58,291 bases of DNA, from positions 382,253-440,543 of the forward strand of contig KL197738.1 of NCBI GenBank assembly GCA_000697665.1, given 5' to 3'. The stretch comes from Jaapia argillacea MUCL 33604 (lineage: Eukaryota > Basidiomycota > Agaricomycetes > Jaapiales > Jaapiaceae). The stretch's first letter is position 1, and each line of letters begins with the position of its first letter. The translations under genes and the position numbers were made by a program. Positions 1 through 12,022 of this stretch are shown here, in pieces. The notes beneath the pieces were generated by a model. The model worked only from the letters and a program-made list of their open reading frames with translations. It did no database searches and was not told the origin of the DNA.

Positions 1-305
1 GGGCAGAGTGAAGGATGGAGTAAATGATGAAATAAAGAATTGACTTTTATACTTCTGCACCATTAAAAGCAAACTTATGGCACTGACAGGCTCTTGAGAG
101 TCTGTCGCCACATCGATTCTGATCAATGACATGGTACCAGTTGGCTCACCGAGCAAGGTCAACTTTTTGAAAGTGACCCCACCCCCTTTCGAATGATCTT
201 GCAGGGGGGTTCAGGATGGGCAGAAATGGGGAAAAGGTGAAAGAGAAAATATATAGGAAGATGGGTTGTGATTATACTATTCCACTATTGAAACAATAGA
301 GAGAC

Positions 306-3032
306 CTAAAATCCAAAAAAAATAAGCCGAAAATTAACAAAGAATCAATTGTTTTTACTTACCTTGAGATTGTAACCTAGTCATTCTACTCTACCAACCC
401 TAATACTACTTCACTATGTTGAATGTGCTCTGTAAGGAAGGGCATTAGAGGCAAGATTGGAGCAGAGGGGTTGGTGGCCACGAAATCAAAAATAGTAATG
501 AAACCAACTGCTCTGAGAGTGTGTTGACTTTGTGTGATGTGTGGTCGACGAATGTAAGGTGAAGAAACAATTATGAATGTTTTACAGCATTCATGATGGT
601 TACGAGGTGGAGTGGTGGCAGAGGCAGCTTGTTGGTGGCTTCAGATGTATTGATGGGCAGGTGGGTGACAGCACTGTCTGGTAGCATGTTGGAACGATCA
701 GGGGAGGTGGGGATGAAGTGGTAGAGTTGGTATTAAGGCCTGAAAGTGAAAAAGAGCGAATTAGTGAATATAATAATTAGAATCGAGTTTTTTTGCTTAC
801 CTGGCACCCATTTACTCGTCCTGTAACACCCCTTTAACCTGCACTACATCCCAACAATGAATGCTACTCGTTTTGGACAAGCACGAGAGTGTTTGAGGCG
901 AGGGTGGCTTGATTGGGTTGGTGGGGCGCGAAGTTGAAGATACAAGCGAAATCAGTACCCATAGTGAGGGCACCAGGTCATAAAAGGTGTGAAACTTCCT
1001 CGGCACTGGTTAGCCACTTGCGAGGCTGTTGTTGTGTTGTTTCAATAGGGAGGAGTGAGTGGTGTGAGTGGTAGGGTGGATTGGGCGGAAGTGGATTTGC
1101 GAGACAGCAGACGCAGCTGGCATGGCGATAGTGTTGTTTGAGTTCCTTGAATTGATGGATAATCAATTAGAATCAACTTGGGCCGCCGTTGAGGCTGCCT
1201 GAGTTGTTAGAGGGGAGAGGGAGTGGAGTGGGAGGTTGCTGGGTGATTTTGATGTCTTGAACGGGCTGGAGGAGAATGGGACTTCCTCGCAGTGTAGTGG
1301 AGTGGGTAGGGGAGGTGGGATGAGGTGGTGGGGTGGGTAGAATGGTCTGAAAGCGAATTTAAGCGAAGTTAGTCAATATAATATTGAGAATCAATTTCTT
1401 TACTTACATGGGCCCGTGTACCTGTCCTGTGATACCCCTAGACCCTTCCCTCCATCCTAATAGTGAACATGTGCCATTTTGGATGAGCGCAAGGGGGTAT
1501 GATACGAGGAGGGGTGGGGTTGGACTGGTGGGGTGCAAAGTCGAATGTCTGAGTGAAACTGGCACCCTCAGTGAGGGCGCCGGTTCACATATTGGGTATG
1601 GGGTTGTGTATGTAAGGAAAGAACTCATCACAATCGCTTTTGCAGCGATCGCAAGGGTGGGAGGTTGGGGAGGGAGTGGGTCGATGTTGAGCGAATGAAC
1701 ATATGGTGAGCGAAGCAGCCGCTTCACTCGGCCTGCCAGGTGGTTCTCCGTGGGTATGCAGTGGCGTTTGGTCGCTTGCGAGGCCGATATTGCATGCTTT
1801 TGAGGGAGGAAGTGGTTACTAGGGTGATTGGACTGGTGGTGTGCAAAGTCGAATGTCCGAGTGAAACTGATGCCCTCAGTGAGGGCGCCGGTTCACATGA
1901 TGGGTGTGGGGTCATAGATGTGAGGAAAGAACCCATTGCAATCGCTTTTGCAGCAATCACGAGGGTGGGAGGTTGGTGATGGAGTGGGTCGATGGTGAGC
2001 GAATAAATAGATGGCGAGTGAAGCAGCTGCTTTGCTCAACCTGCCAAGTGGTTCTCCATGGGTGTGTAGTGGCGTTTGGACGCTCGTGAGGCCGATATTG
2101 CACGATTTTGATGGGGGAGGTGGTTGCCAGGGTGTTTGGGCAGACCGTGAGTTTGCGGGTTGGGCAACATGCGTGCGCCGGCACAATAGCGTAGCTGGCA
2201 TTGTGAAAGTGACAGGGAATCAAAAAGGAAGCACTCAGGCAAGCCAGAGAGGCTATCTGAGTGGATTATGAGGGAGGGTGTGGAGTAGTTGGTTATTGGG
2301 TGGGTTCCGCTGCTCGGATCAAGGAAGTGAGTGATGGGGTGGGGTCCTGATGGTCAGAAAGGGTGAGGGGAGGTGTGATTGGGTGGGTGTATGTGCTGCA
2401 AAGACCTGAAAATCGAAAATTAGTGAATTGGTAAGCATAACACTTTGAAGCGAACTACTTGACTTACCGGAGCCCGTAACTTTGTAGTTACTCCCTTCAG
2501 ACCTTCCAACACTTCCTTGTACTGAAAGGACTTCGGTATAGACAAGGAGTTGGGCGATCGCGAGGGGTGGAGGTGAGAGGGGGCAAGACCTCGTTGAGAG
2601 CGAATTGACAAAAGCCAATCGAAGCGAATGCTTCGTTTGGCTTGTCTGGTGAGTGTAGAGGTATCCTCGGTGGTGTCTGACCACTTGTGAGGTCGGTGCT
2701 GCGATGATGTGAGGGGGAGGTGGTTGCTAAGGAGGTTTGGGCTGAGTCTGAGTTTACATCGTTCGTAGTTGTTTCAGTGATGTGAAATCGAAAAGAAACA
2801 ACCCAGGCTGCCGCAGAGGCTGCCTGAGTGGTTCTCGGGGGAGAGGTAGGGTGGCGGGTTGTTAGGCGAGTTCAGCTGGTTGGATCGAAAAAACAAGGGG
2901 CAGGGCGGTATCCTGAGAGTCAGGAGAGGTCAGGGAGGGTAGGATTGGGTGGGTGGTGGCACTGGAAAGACATCAAAATTGAAAATCTGTGAGTTATTGG
3001 AAAAATCACAAGAAATCGAATTTTTTATTTAC
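306..3032 (-). repeat. Five related intron-like modules on the minus strand
   Basis: Read on the minus strand, similar ~57-62 bp AT-rich modules lie at 306-362, 740-800, 1347-1407, 2406-2467 and about 2971-3032. Four start with GTAAG and end with TTTAG or TTTCAG, and they share internal text of the type TTCGATT...AATTTTCG. The fifth keeps a GTAAAT donor-like start but its acceptor reads ATG instead of CAG. They look like homologous introns between duplicated exons of a decayed minus-strand gene or element. The intervening exons could not be identified. Confidence 0.45.
1490..2110. repeat. Tandem repeat, unit about 309 bp, about two copies
   Basis: The text cagtgagggcgccggttcac occurs near 1568 and again near 1877. 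The text ctgccaggtggttctcc near 1733 recurs as ctgccaagtggttctcc at 2041. Both pairs give the same offset of about 309 bp. The copies differ by scattered substitutions. Confidence 0.6.
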
Positions 3033-3399
3033 CTTGATGCCCAAACCCTCACAGTTAGACCCTATCAACCCTCCTAAACCTCCCCTCGCCTATGCCAGCT
3101 TCCTTTGGGCGAAAATGAGAGTTGGAGGGAGAGTGCTTAGGCACTCGATCCCAGCGATGCATTCATGGTGCCAGTTCGCTTGAAGGAATCGTTGGGGACT
3201 GTTGGGAGTCAAAAAAAGCCATAGGCACAGCATAAGTAGAGAATAGAAGTGAATATGATACAAAAGAAAGGAGGGTTGATCAGGTCTGCAGTCGTTCGTT
3301 GTTGATGCCACAACTGAAGGATAGAGGAGTGTCACACTTGTGACATACACAGAAAATCAAGAGCAGAACGACACGCGGCAAAAATTAGTGATCTCAACT

Positions 3400-5858
3400 G
3401 AGTGTGGGAACAGACACCCTGACGTCAGCAATAATAAAGAACGGTCTCACAGTCAATGCAATTGAAACCATGAGACGAAGTACGTGAGAATGTTTGACAC
3501 AGTAAGGTGTCGCTGCTCTCCACCAGGGAATAACAATTCTTTCCTCATACCTCGGGAATTGTAATTGGGTTTGTTTTAAGCTCTTCAAGAACATGCTTTA
3601 CAGCAATGTTCACCACGTGAGGGAAACATCTGACAATAGATGTAATCAGTTGTGAACTAAAGGACAACAGAAGGGCGTTGACTTGCCTGATACGGTTGCC
3701 ATCACGATCAAAAGGAATGTTTTCTGCCCGAAAGAGCTCTTCAAGCCTTGCCATCATGGTGTCACAATTTGAAGCATTGTCTATTGTGATGTGACCCATC
3801 TTGAATGTCAAGGAACTTGTTATCCAAGGAAAACCAGCATAAAATGTGATTCATACCTTATGCAGTATCCCATGTGTCCTGAGAATCTCAAAGAAGACCT
3901 CAGCCAAGTGCTTACCGCTGTGCTCACCCCTGATTTCACGAAAAGCAATAAGGTTGGAGTTAATTTGGAGGTTCCCATCCTCAATTGCGGAAAAATGGTG
4001 TGTCGCACCCCCAAAAGCATCAAGATTGCGGTCAGTCCACAAATCGAAAGTATAGCAGTGACAGCCAGGCGAATGCTTTGATTTCTCCATCATTGCATAA
4101 TGGTCCTTCCGATATTGCTCAAAAATCTTCATTGTGAGTTGAGTGCATTGGGGTATCGTGCTGTCATCAAAGTCGTCAAGATTTTGGCCCAAGTACAGAA
4201 GTAAGTTTTGGAATTCAGGACATTCAACAACATTGATGGACTTGTAAGAAGGGTTAACATCACAAGGGGAAGACAGAAGATCATTTACACAAACCTGATC
4301 ATCAGCCACGACCCACCGAATCAAACATGTAAGGAAGCCTTCTTGTGTGAAGGGCTCACGTTCTGTCACAGGCTTCGCCATCACCCCTGCCCCACCACCC
4401 GGCCGAAGACCCTCGAAACGTGTAATGAGGTTATATGTATTGAGATGTGACTTTGTAAGATGGGTGCGTAGGGTCGGGGTCATTCCATCACAAACTTTCC
4501 AAACCTTCCACTCCCTGAGACCGACAAAGTACAAGTTAGAAACCAAAGATCAAAACGAGAGAGTCCACATACTTGCACAACTTGCACCCAACATAGGGTG
4601 ACTTTGGTCGACTTCTCAATATGGGCTCCTCCTTTGGCGAAGAGCTCTCTGATTCATCACGACATGGTTCTACATCACTATCGAGAGCTTGCATGAAGTG
4701 CCATATGTCAGCGGCTGTGTTTGCTCGAGGGCCATCACAAAGCGGTCGAAGAGATGGATAGGTGGCTAGCGGGGTGCGAGTCACTGCAGAAAGAGTTGTC
4801 GATGATTGAGATAAAGTCGAGGAGTCATCGGGTGCAATGGAGGGCCCCACGCCACAAACAGTAGCCGTTTGGGTGGACGTCAGAAGGTTTCCTATCACCA
4901 AAGCGATCTGAGTCGTACGAGGGTTTTTTGGTGCACGGGAAGCTGCAGCACCAGGCCCAGCCTTTCATTTTGAAGGTCTCTTGGTGGGCTCAGTGTAAAT
5001 AGCCTGAGGAGGCTGCTGGGCAGTAGTTTGGCATGCATGCGAAGGAGCCAGGGGGTAGGGCTGGTACGCATATTGGTGAGGGGGGATCTGCTGTGTATAC
5101 GAGTAGGGAAAAATTGAATGCTGATGGGATGGCTGTGAATAAACTTGTTGCTGAGAAGGGAAGCCATGGTTGTGAAGATACGGAAAGTGAGAGTTGGAGG
5201 AGGGGATGGGATCAGCAAGCGGGAAAGTTGCCTCGGCATAGCCAGGGGTAAACAGAGGTGGCTCGGTGTGTTGGGGTGTTGTTGGGAGAGTGCCGGAATG
5301 TGGTACATAAGTAGGATATGGGTTAGAATTCTCGTCGAACATTGTCAGGGAGAAGGTGGTTGGAATGTTGTGGTTATGATGCTGCTTGCCCCATGGAATT
5401 CCTCTTAAATCTGAAAAAATTTGACATTGTTCAAAATAACTTGTACGATACACGTCGATGCCATCCCCAGCGACTGACGAAAAGTGTAGGCAATACTTTG
5501 AAGTCGTGGCAGATCTACTGCCGAAGCACCACCATCCATCAGAAAGTCATTGGGTGCGATGCAGCTTGGGGAGGCTGTTGAGAGGGGAGTAGGTCTGAAG
5601 ACATGTATATCGGTTATGCCAGACCAGGAGTGTGCGGCGGCAGGAGGAGACAATGGGGAGTGAGTCTCACCCTCAGATAATTGTTTGCGATAACACACAG
5701 CTCCCATTTTGGGAACCGCCTGAGAAAATGTCCCTAACTCGTTTTTGATTTTGATTTTGACTCGGTTCAGATTTGTTCTTCGAGTTGTGTCGATTTGGGT
5801 AACTCAGTCGGTTGATTCGAGTTGAAATCGATTTGAACTCGGATCGACGGCAACACTA
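3400..5858 (-). mobile_element. hAT DNA transposon, copy A, truncated
   Basis: A minus-strand hAT transposase remnant ends on the right in gcaacacta at 5850-5858. This matches the inner text of the copy B terminal repeat (cagcaacacta) and is probably the right terminus. No convincing left terminus was found, and the C-terminal dimerisation domain present in copy B is missing, so the left part has been lost into the repeat-rich region. The copy stops only 77 bp short of the left end of copy B. Confidence 0.7.
3545..5342 (-). pseudogene. hAT transposase, copy A, 3'-truncated with an in-frame stop
   Basis: Cut-and-paste transposase of the hAT superfamily. From the N-terminus there is a low-complexity Pro/Gln/Tyr-rich stretch starting MFDENSNPYP, a BED-like Cys pair (PYVGCKLC), the block FDLWTDRNLDAFGG typical of the RNase-H-like core, then ITIDNASNCDTMM and RIR|CFPHVVNIAV. 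The last block is restored by removing a 57-bp intron at 3630-3686 that uses a GC donor (CAG|GCAAGT) and a TCAG acceptor. A TGA at 4965-4967 interrupts the frame where CGA is plausible. The C-terminal dimerisation region is absent. The gene cannot encode a full transposase and is best read as a fossil. Confidence 0.75.
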
Positions 5859-5927
5859 GATATGACCATCTCAATATGCCACGATCTGCCTCAGCTTCTG
5901 TCAGCGCGATTTTCACTGGACTTGAAG

Positions 5928-5935
5928 GTCCTGCA
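5928..5935. repeat. 8-bp target-site duplication, left copy (hAT B)
   Basis: GTCCTGCA directly precedes the left terminal inverted repeat. The right flank has GTCCTGCG (7 of 8 identical). Eight base pairs is the usual hAT duplication length. The one difference is the CG-to-CA change expected from CpG deamination on the other strand. Confidence 0.75.
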
Positions 5936-5951
5936 TAGTGTTGCTGCTAAG
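5936..5951 (+). repeat. Terminal inverted repeat, left end of hAT B
   Basis: TAGTGTTGCTGCTAAG is an exact inverted match to the right end at 16383-16398. Confidence 0.85.
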
Positions 5952-6060
5952 TTAAGCTAACTGGCTGTGAAGTTTTTTGATTGACACTTACTGCCAAGAT
6001 AACTCACTGCAAAGTTGCTGCGAAGACTTACCTGCACTTACCAGTTGTGCAGCGGATCTA

Positions 6061-6072
6061 TCCGCGCATGTG
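6061..6072. repeat. 12-bp target-site duplication, left copy (LINE)
   Basis: TCCGCGCATGTG here corresponds to TCCGCGCACGTG at 12553-12564, just after the poly(A) tail (11 of 12 identical). The difference is TG against CG, again a CpG decay change. Confidence 0.7.
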
Positions 6073-6237
6073 ACTGAACTGCTTTTGGACTTGGACTATG
6101 CGGCACCCCGACTAGGACCCCGAAACAACACTTTGACCTAGGAGGCGTTCCTCAACGGAATCTCGTCGATACTTAGCTTTATAGTTATCATATATCATCT
6201 AGAACTAAACCTGAGCCCCGTCCTGGTATAGTAAAGA

Positions 6238-8073
6238 ATGGAAAACAAACAGATGGCCTCCGGGAGCCAGGATATTCACTCCGCGATGGCCAGGCAGAAA
6301 GCCGGTGGAGACGCGCCAGGGAAGGCATCGCCGAGTACTGCAAAGGCACCAGGTGCGAAAGTTATTGATAGGCCGACCAGAGGAAAGGCGGCGGAGGGAG
6401 TGACTCGGTCGAGAGAGGACATGGAGCAGGATACAACGCAAAAGATCCAGTCCCCCTTGGGAGGCAGATTGCACCTGGAGAAGACCCTGCTCGTGATCCC
6501 TGGTGAGCCTGTCATGGTGGATTCACTGGTATCTGCACTCCTGCAGGTCACGTATTACACTGGTATCGAGAAAAACGCGAAGGTCGTTGACGCACTCCAA
6601 TCCATTGCATTTGCACTACAAGAGGTGGATGACTCGAGCACCACGGACCTCATCACATCCCGCATCGACGACCACGTCCGAACCCATCTCGAGACACTGA
6701 ACAAAGTAGCTGAATCCACCATCACGACCATCACCTCGACGCTAGAGAAAGCAGCTGACAAACTCACTCGAAAAGTCACATCCGCCTCCGACGCTGTACT
6801 AAAGGCTGTTAATACAGCAGCTACGAGCATTACCGATACCTCTAGCCAGATCACGGCCACTGCGAACACGTACAAGGAAGCCCTCACGATCCCCGCAGCT
6901 CAGCCCGCTTCGGGCACCACCTCCACACCGCTTGACCCCAGAACGTGAGCGCGACAGGGTGTTCAGGCCCGCCAGGTCCTCATAGACCATGCATCGAAAG
7001 ATGCTTCAGGACGCGCATACTTCAAAGGATTCAGCATCGAGGCACTCCTCAAAAAGGGTAACAAAGCCTTGACCATGATTGATGTTTATACTTCACACAG
7101 GTTTGTGGGGTTAGTACGCTTGCACAACGGCGGAATACTCTTCGAGCTCAACAGTGCTGAAGCTGCTGACTGGGTCCGCAGCAACGAGGTGCGGGAACAC
7201 TTCCTGCGCCAGTTCAACGAGAATGCATCTATGAAGTCAAGAACCTTCTCTCTTATCGCACGTTTCATTCCTTTATCCTTCCAACCTGATATCCCATCTG
7301 CACTGCGAGAGGTCAAGGAAGCTAACAGTGACAGAATAGCAAGTGGAAGCTTAGTGCGAGCAAGATGGGTGAAGCCCGTTTACCGCCGAGACCCAACCCA
7401 GACATGTGGCCACGTTATCCTCGTCTTCTCTGATGTGAAAGCAGCTAATACAGCTATTCTCAATGGGCTTCTTATCAGGCAGAAGCGAATTCAGGTGGAG
7501 AAGACCAAGAAGGAGCCTCTCCGATGCTTGAAGTGTCAGGGTTGGAATCATATTGCCGCGGAGTGTGTCTCTGAGAAGGAGGTATGTGGGACCTGTGGTC
7601 AGGATCACCGAACCGAGGCTTGCGCCAATAAGGGCAACCCCCACTGTGTCTCATGTGAGTCGGACCACATGAGCTGGTCGAGATTCTGCCCTACATTTCT
7701 CCGCAAATGCCTGGACCTCGATGAGAGGATGCAGGAGAACTCCATGCCATATTTCCCCACAGATGAGGCCTGGACACAGGCCCTTGCCCCACCAAAAATG
7801 CGACCATTATGCCAGCCCTTCCATGACAGCAGCCAAGACTGGATGACAGTTGATCGCCGACCTCGCCGACCACATCCCTCAGCCCCCCGCAGTCCTCATC
7901 AGACTACTCTCAGCTTCGTCCCTGCAGCTCGTAACATTACACGTGGCCGTACCCCTCCCTTCCTGACTGGCAGTAATCGATTCGAAGTGCCAGATAATGG
8001 CCGATATAGCTGCGATGGTAGTCAGGCTCCTGACCCCGCAGATCCCTCTGAGCTCACCCGTCTAAATGTCTGA
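6238..8073 (+). pseudogene. LINE ORF1 (gag-like, CCHC zinc knuckles), one stop
   Basis: Nucleic-acid-binding ORF1 protein that would coat LINE RNA. The frame runs unbroken except for a TGA at 6946-6948. The codons after it (GCG CGA CAG GGT) continue the same reading into a region ending in three zinc knuckles: C-x2-C-x4-H-x4-C (CLKCQGWNH), a second starting CGTCGQDHR, and a third starting CVSCESDH. A helical segment with repeated TITTITSTLEKA-like text precedes the stop. The 3' end overlaps the ORF2 start by 8 bases. CGA at the stop would restore the frame, but this is inference. Confidence 0.85.
8066..8073 (+). promoter_or_regulatory. ORF1/ORF2 overlap ATGTCTGA
   Basis: The ORF2 start codon and the ORF1 stop codon share eight bases. 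Such a stop-start overlap fits termination-reinitiation as the way ORF2 is translated, a mechanism known for some LINEs. That mechanism is inference here. Confidence 0.55.
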
Positions 8074-11000
8074 GACTTGGAGCAATACTCCACAGTGCCA
8101 GCTACGCATATGGCAACAAAATCTTAATCATTCCAGGTCTTGCCAAAATAACTTAATAAACTCTTCCATCCACGAGGACTGGGATATAATTTTGATTCAG
8201 GAACCATATCTTGATATGTTTGGGAAGACGAGAGCAAACTCCAAGTGGCGGGTACAGTATCCGTCGTCCCATCTAACTAACAATTCTAAAATCAGGTCAG
8301 TCATCCTCGTCAATGCGAATATTGACACCAACCAATACTCTGAGATCACTGTCGAGGGAACAAATGATGTGACAGCTCTGCAACTTCACAGCGACTTCGG
8401 CCGTTTCACCATTTACAACCTCTACATTGATGCTGGTTACGATGATGCTCTCCACCTCCTCGACAAACACATCCGAACAAACCGCCCAAACATCAATTTG
8501 AATGACAACGACTATGTCCTCTGGGGAGGCGATTTCAACTGGCATCACCCCTTCTGGGATGAAGAATGGAACGGTCAGCTATTCACAGCTGAAAAACTCC
8601 AAGCAGCACAGCTTGTGATTGACCTCGCTGCTGAATACGACATGTACCAGCTTCTCCCGAAGGATGTCCCAACACTGAGGCATTGGACATCAGGAAACTG
8701 GACACGCCCAGATAATGTCTTTGGCTCTTGTAACCTCGAAGAAATGCTGATTTCATGTGCTGCAGTGCCGCATTTGCGAGGACCAGGGACTGACCATGTA
8801 CCCATCCAGACAGTCTTTGATCTCACCCTCCTGCGAAAGGTTCCTCCTCCCTCCTACAATTTTTGTATGACCGACTGGAAGAAATTCCGTGAACATCTAA
8901 CGATTGCACTCCAAACTATCCCCACTCCGTCTCTGATCACCAATAAGGAGCAGCTTGCGCAGGCTGCTCTTGACTTAACAACCACAGTCCAGAATGTGAT
9001 GAAAGAAGTCGTTCCAATGAACAAACCATGCCCTCATTCACGGCGCTGGTGGACGAAGAGCCTATCTGACCTTAGGACAGAAACGAACAAGCTGAGTAAC
9101 ATCTCCTATCAATTCAGAACAGTTGCAGATCACCCCTCACATGCAGAACACATAAAAGTCAGTGCTCTGTATGCTGAGGCAATCGAAAGGGCAAAGACGG
9201 AGCACTGGGTAAACTTTCTGGAGGAGGTGGAGGAGAGGGAGATGTGGATCGCCAGCAAGTACATTGCTGAGCCTGCAGGTGATGGGGGGCGCACCAGGAT
9301 ACCAACGCTAAAGTTTGCTGATGCGGGCGGGCAACAATGCGAGGCTAGGACGAATGCCGAGAAGAGCGAGACCCTTGCTTGGTCATTCTTTCCCCCGAAA
9401 CCTGCTACATCCTCAGTCCCCACCAACCATACATACCCCCCTCCCATCAACTACACCAGTACAGTCACCCGAGAACGGATCACTCGCATGATTGGAAAGT
9501 TGAAACCATACAAGGCAGCTGGTCCTGATGAGATTTCCAACAGCGTCCTCATAAACTGCTTGGACATCCTGGTCGACTATCTCTACTTCATCTTCAGTGC
9601 TATTCCTCATCTCAATGCATACTACGATGGATGGTTGGAATGGATTACCACAGTGTTGAGGAAAGTCGGGCGATCACGATATGATCTAGCTAAGTCCTTT
9701 CGACCCATTGCACTTTTGTGCGTGTTCGGAAAGTTGTTCACAGGGATGCTTGCAGAAGATGTGGTCTTTGTATGTGAAAAGTATGAACTTCTTCCTGCCA
9801 ACCACTTCGGAGGAAGACCAGGACATTCCACCACAGATTCCTTACACCTCCTCATCGACCGAATACGCTCATCGTGGCGTAACCGCCGTGTTGCCTCCAT
9901 CCTATTCCTTGACATTGAAGGCGCCTTCCCAAATGCTGTCACCAATCGCCTAATCCACAATATGCGGATGCGTCGAGTCCCCACCCAGCTTGTGGAAATG
10001 ATTGAGCTCACACTTCAGAACCGACGAACGAAGCTGAAGTTTGATGACTATCTCTCCGACTGGATGGTCATCGACAATGGGATAGGCCAGGGAGACCCAC
10101 TCTCCATGATCATCTTCCTCTTTTATAACGCCGACCTCCTGGATATCACTCAGGGAAATGGAGAAGCAGTTGCATTTGTGGATGATGCTGCGATATATGT
10201 GGAAGGGCGTAACTTTCAGGAGACACACGAGAAGCTCCAGATACTCATGACGAAGCCAGGGGGAGGCTTTGACTGGGCAGAGTCTCACAACTCGAAATTC
10301 GAGACCAGCAAATTTGCGATAATTGACTTCTCACAATGTCGTGTCAAACACCCCTTCCTCGTTCGGAAAACCATCCCCGAGCCACGACCTGACTTCATCC
10401 TTCGTGGAACACATATCCAGCCAGTCCAGCATCACAAGATGCTTGGAGTCATATTCGATCAGGAGCTACGGTGGAATGAGCAGGTTAAGAATGTGGTTGC
10501 AAAGAGTGCAAAATGGGTGATGGCGTTTCAGAGGATGGCAAGGCCGTCAACTGGGCTTAAACCTAAGCTCATGAGGCAGCTATATCAGTCCATTGCCATC
10601 CCTAAGATCATGTATGCTGCTGACATTTGGTACACCCCCATCCATAGGAAGCCTGGCAATAAGAAAGACAGCGGATCGGTCGGTGCAGCAAAGGGACTTG
10701 GCAAGGCCCAACGGAAGGTACTGGTGGCAATTACTGGTGCTTTGCATTCATCCCCCACAGATATGCTCGAGCATTTAGCAGATGTGGCCCCTATGGACAT
10801 AACCCTTGAGAAGGTTTGCCATCGAGCAGCGATATGACTGGTGTCACTTTCGGATACACACCCACTGTATGCATGGGTTCAGAAAAGCGCCCAACGTCCT
10901 GTAAAACGGCATGCTCCGCCGTCACAAACCCTCATCCAACGCTACTCCATACTCCCTGATCGCGTCGAAAAGATCATGCCCTTTCGCCAGCACCCGAACT

Positions 11001-12022
11001 ACTCCCCCAAGTTCAAAATCCTGATTGCATCAATGAGAGAGGAATCAAAGAGGATTCACAAGGAGAATGATGCCCAAGTGCAGGTGTATGCAGATGGATT
11101 GGGATACAAAGGTGGAGTCGGGGCGGCAGCGGTCCTGTGTCGCCGCTACCGCAACCCCAATTCTTTACACTATCACCTTGGACCTATCACTGAGCATAAC
11201 ACTTATGAAGCAGAGGCAGTCGGAGCCATACTTGCTTGCCATCTCGTTGCTCAAACACCGGATAGAAGGTCTGCCTCGATTAGCATTGACAACCAGGCGA
11301 TCATCCAGGCTACTGGAGTTCGAAAGTCACGACCAGGACACTACCTCATCGATGAGCTGAATCAGATGGCCGATGCCATAGTACAGAGTAAACCATCTGG
11401 TTACAAGCTGACATTCATTTGGGTATCTGGACATGATGAGATCGAGGGCAACGAGAAAGCAGATGTAGAGGCGAAGAAAGCAGCAGAGGGGAAATCAAGT
11501 ATATCCACCTTGCTACCACGTATCCTCACTCACGGCCCCCTTCCAAGCAGTGTCTCATCGCTGAAGCAGAACTACCACAAGAAACTAAAGGCGAAATGGA
11601 ATGCCTGAATGAAAGAATCCCCCCGCATCCATCGTATACGAGCTGTTGACCCACGCCTCTCGCCAAGCACATTTCGCAAAGCTACGATGAAATTCACTCG
11701 CACCCAAATGAGTCTGCTCGCACAGCTACGAACCGGCCATGTTGCACTCAACAAGTACCTGAACCGCATATGAAAGGTCTTATCCCCACAATGCGAGTGC
11801 AACACCGCTGAGGAAACTGTACACCACTTCCTATTCGACTGTCCGCTGTATCGACGTGAACGCTGGAAAATGGAGAGGCAAATCGGAAGAGAGGCGAAGA
11901 ACCTTCAGTACCTCCTCGGGACAAAGGAAGGGATGCAGGAGACAATTCTATTTGTTGGCGACACCGGCAGACTGCATAGACAATTTGGTGATGTCCATCT
12001 TCATCTTCCAGATGATGAGTGA
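8066..12022 (+). pseudogene. LINE ORF2: endonuclease, reverse transcriptase, RNase H; three stops
   Basis: Polyprotein for target-primed reverse transcription. The endonuclease comes first (IQEPYLD, WGGDFNWHHPFW). The reverse transcriptase follows, with YKAAGPDEISN, KSFRPIALLCVFGK, LFLDIEGAFPN, GIGQGDPLS and the catalytic box AFVDDA. RNase H shows YADG, TYEAEAVGA, SIDNQAI and GNEKAD, a D-E-D-D set. The C-terminus has a CxC-x8-HHFLFDC zinc motif. Stops TGA at 10835-10837, 11606-11608 and 11771-11773 break an otherwise continuous frame that ends at 12022. Each sits where CGA is plausible. The endonuclease and RT segment upstream of the first stop is intact and 923 codons long. Confidence 0.88.

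Larger units (their letters stand above)
1..3400. repeat. Repeat-rich, GT-biased region without a recognisable gene
   Basis: The plus strand is strongly G/T-biased and related blocks recur throughout. Open frames here are short, overlap on both strands and match no family I know. Two kinds of repeat are listed separately: a tandem unit of about 309 bp and five related intron-like modules on the minus strand. A block near 2640-2830 is a diverged version of 2041-2260, both ending in similar text (gctgcctgagtgg, ggctatctgagtgg). It could be the remnant of a repetitive minus-strand gene or a decayed element next to hAT copy A. No function is claimed. Confidence 0.6.

Noticed and set aside
1129-1146. 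Left terminus of hAT copy A (tagtgttg)
   Set aside because: Only eight bases match the terminal repeat and the flanks do not give an 8-bp duplication with the right side.
306-3032. CRISPR-like array
   Set aside because: Spacing is irregular (about 430 to 1060 bp), the modules are diverged and end in splice-site text, and the host is eukaryotic.
6946-6948. TGA read as selenocysteine or programmed readthrough in LINE ORF1
   Set aside because: Four further TGA stops in the same nest and matching CpG changes in the target-site duplications make decay the simpler explanation.
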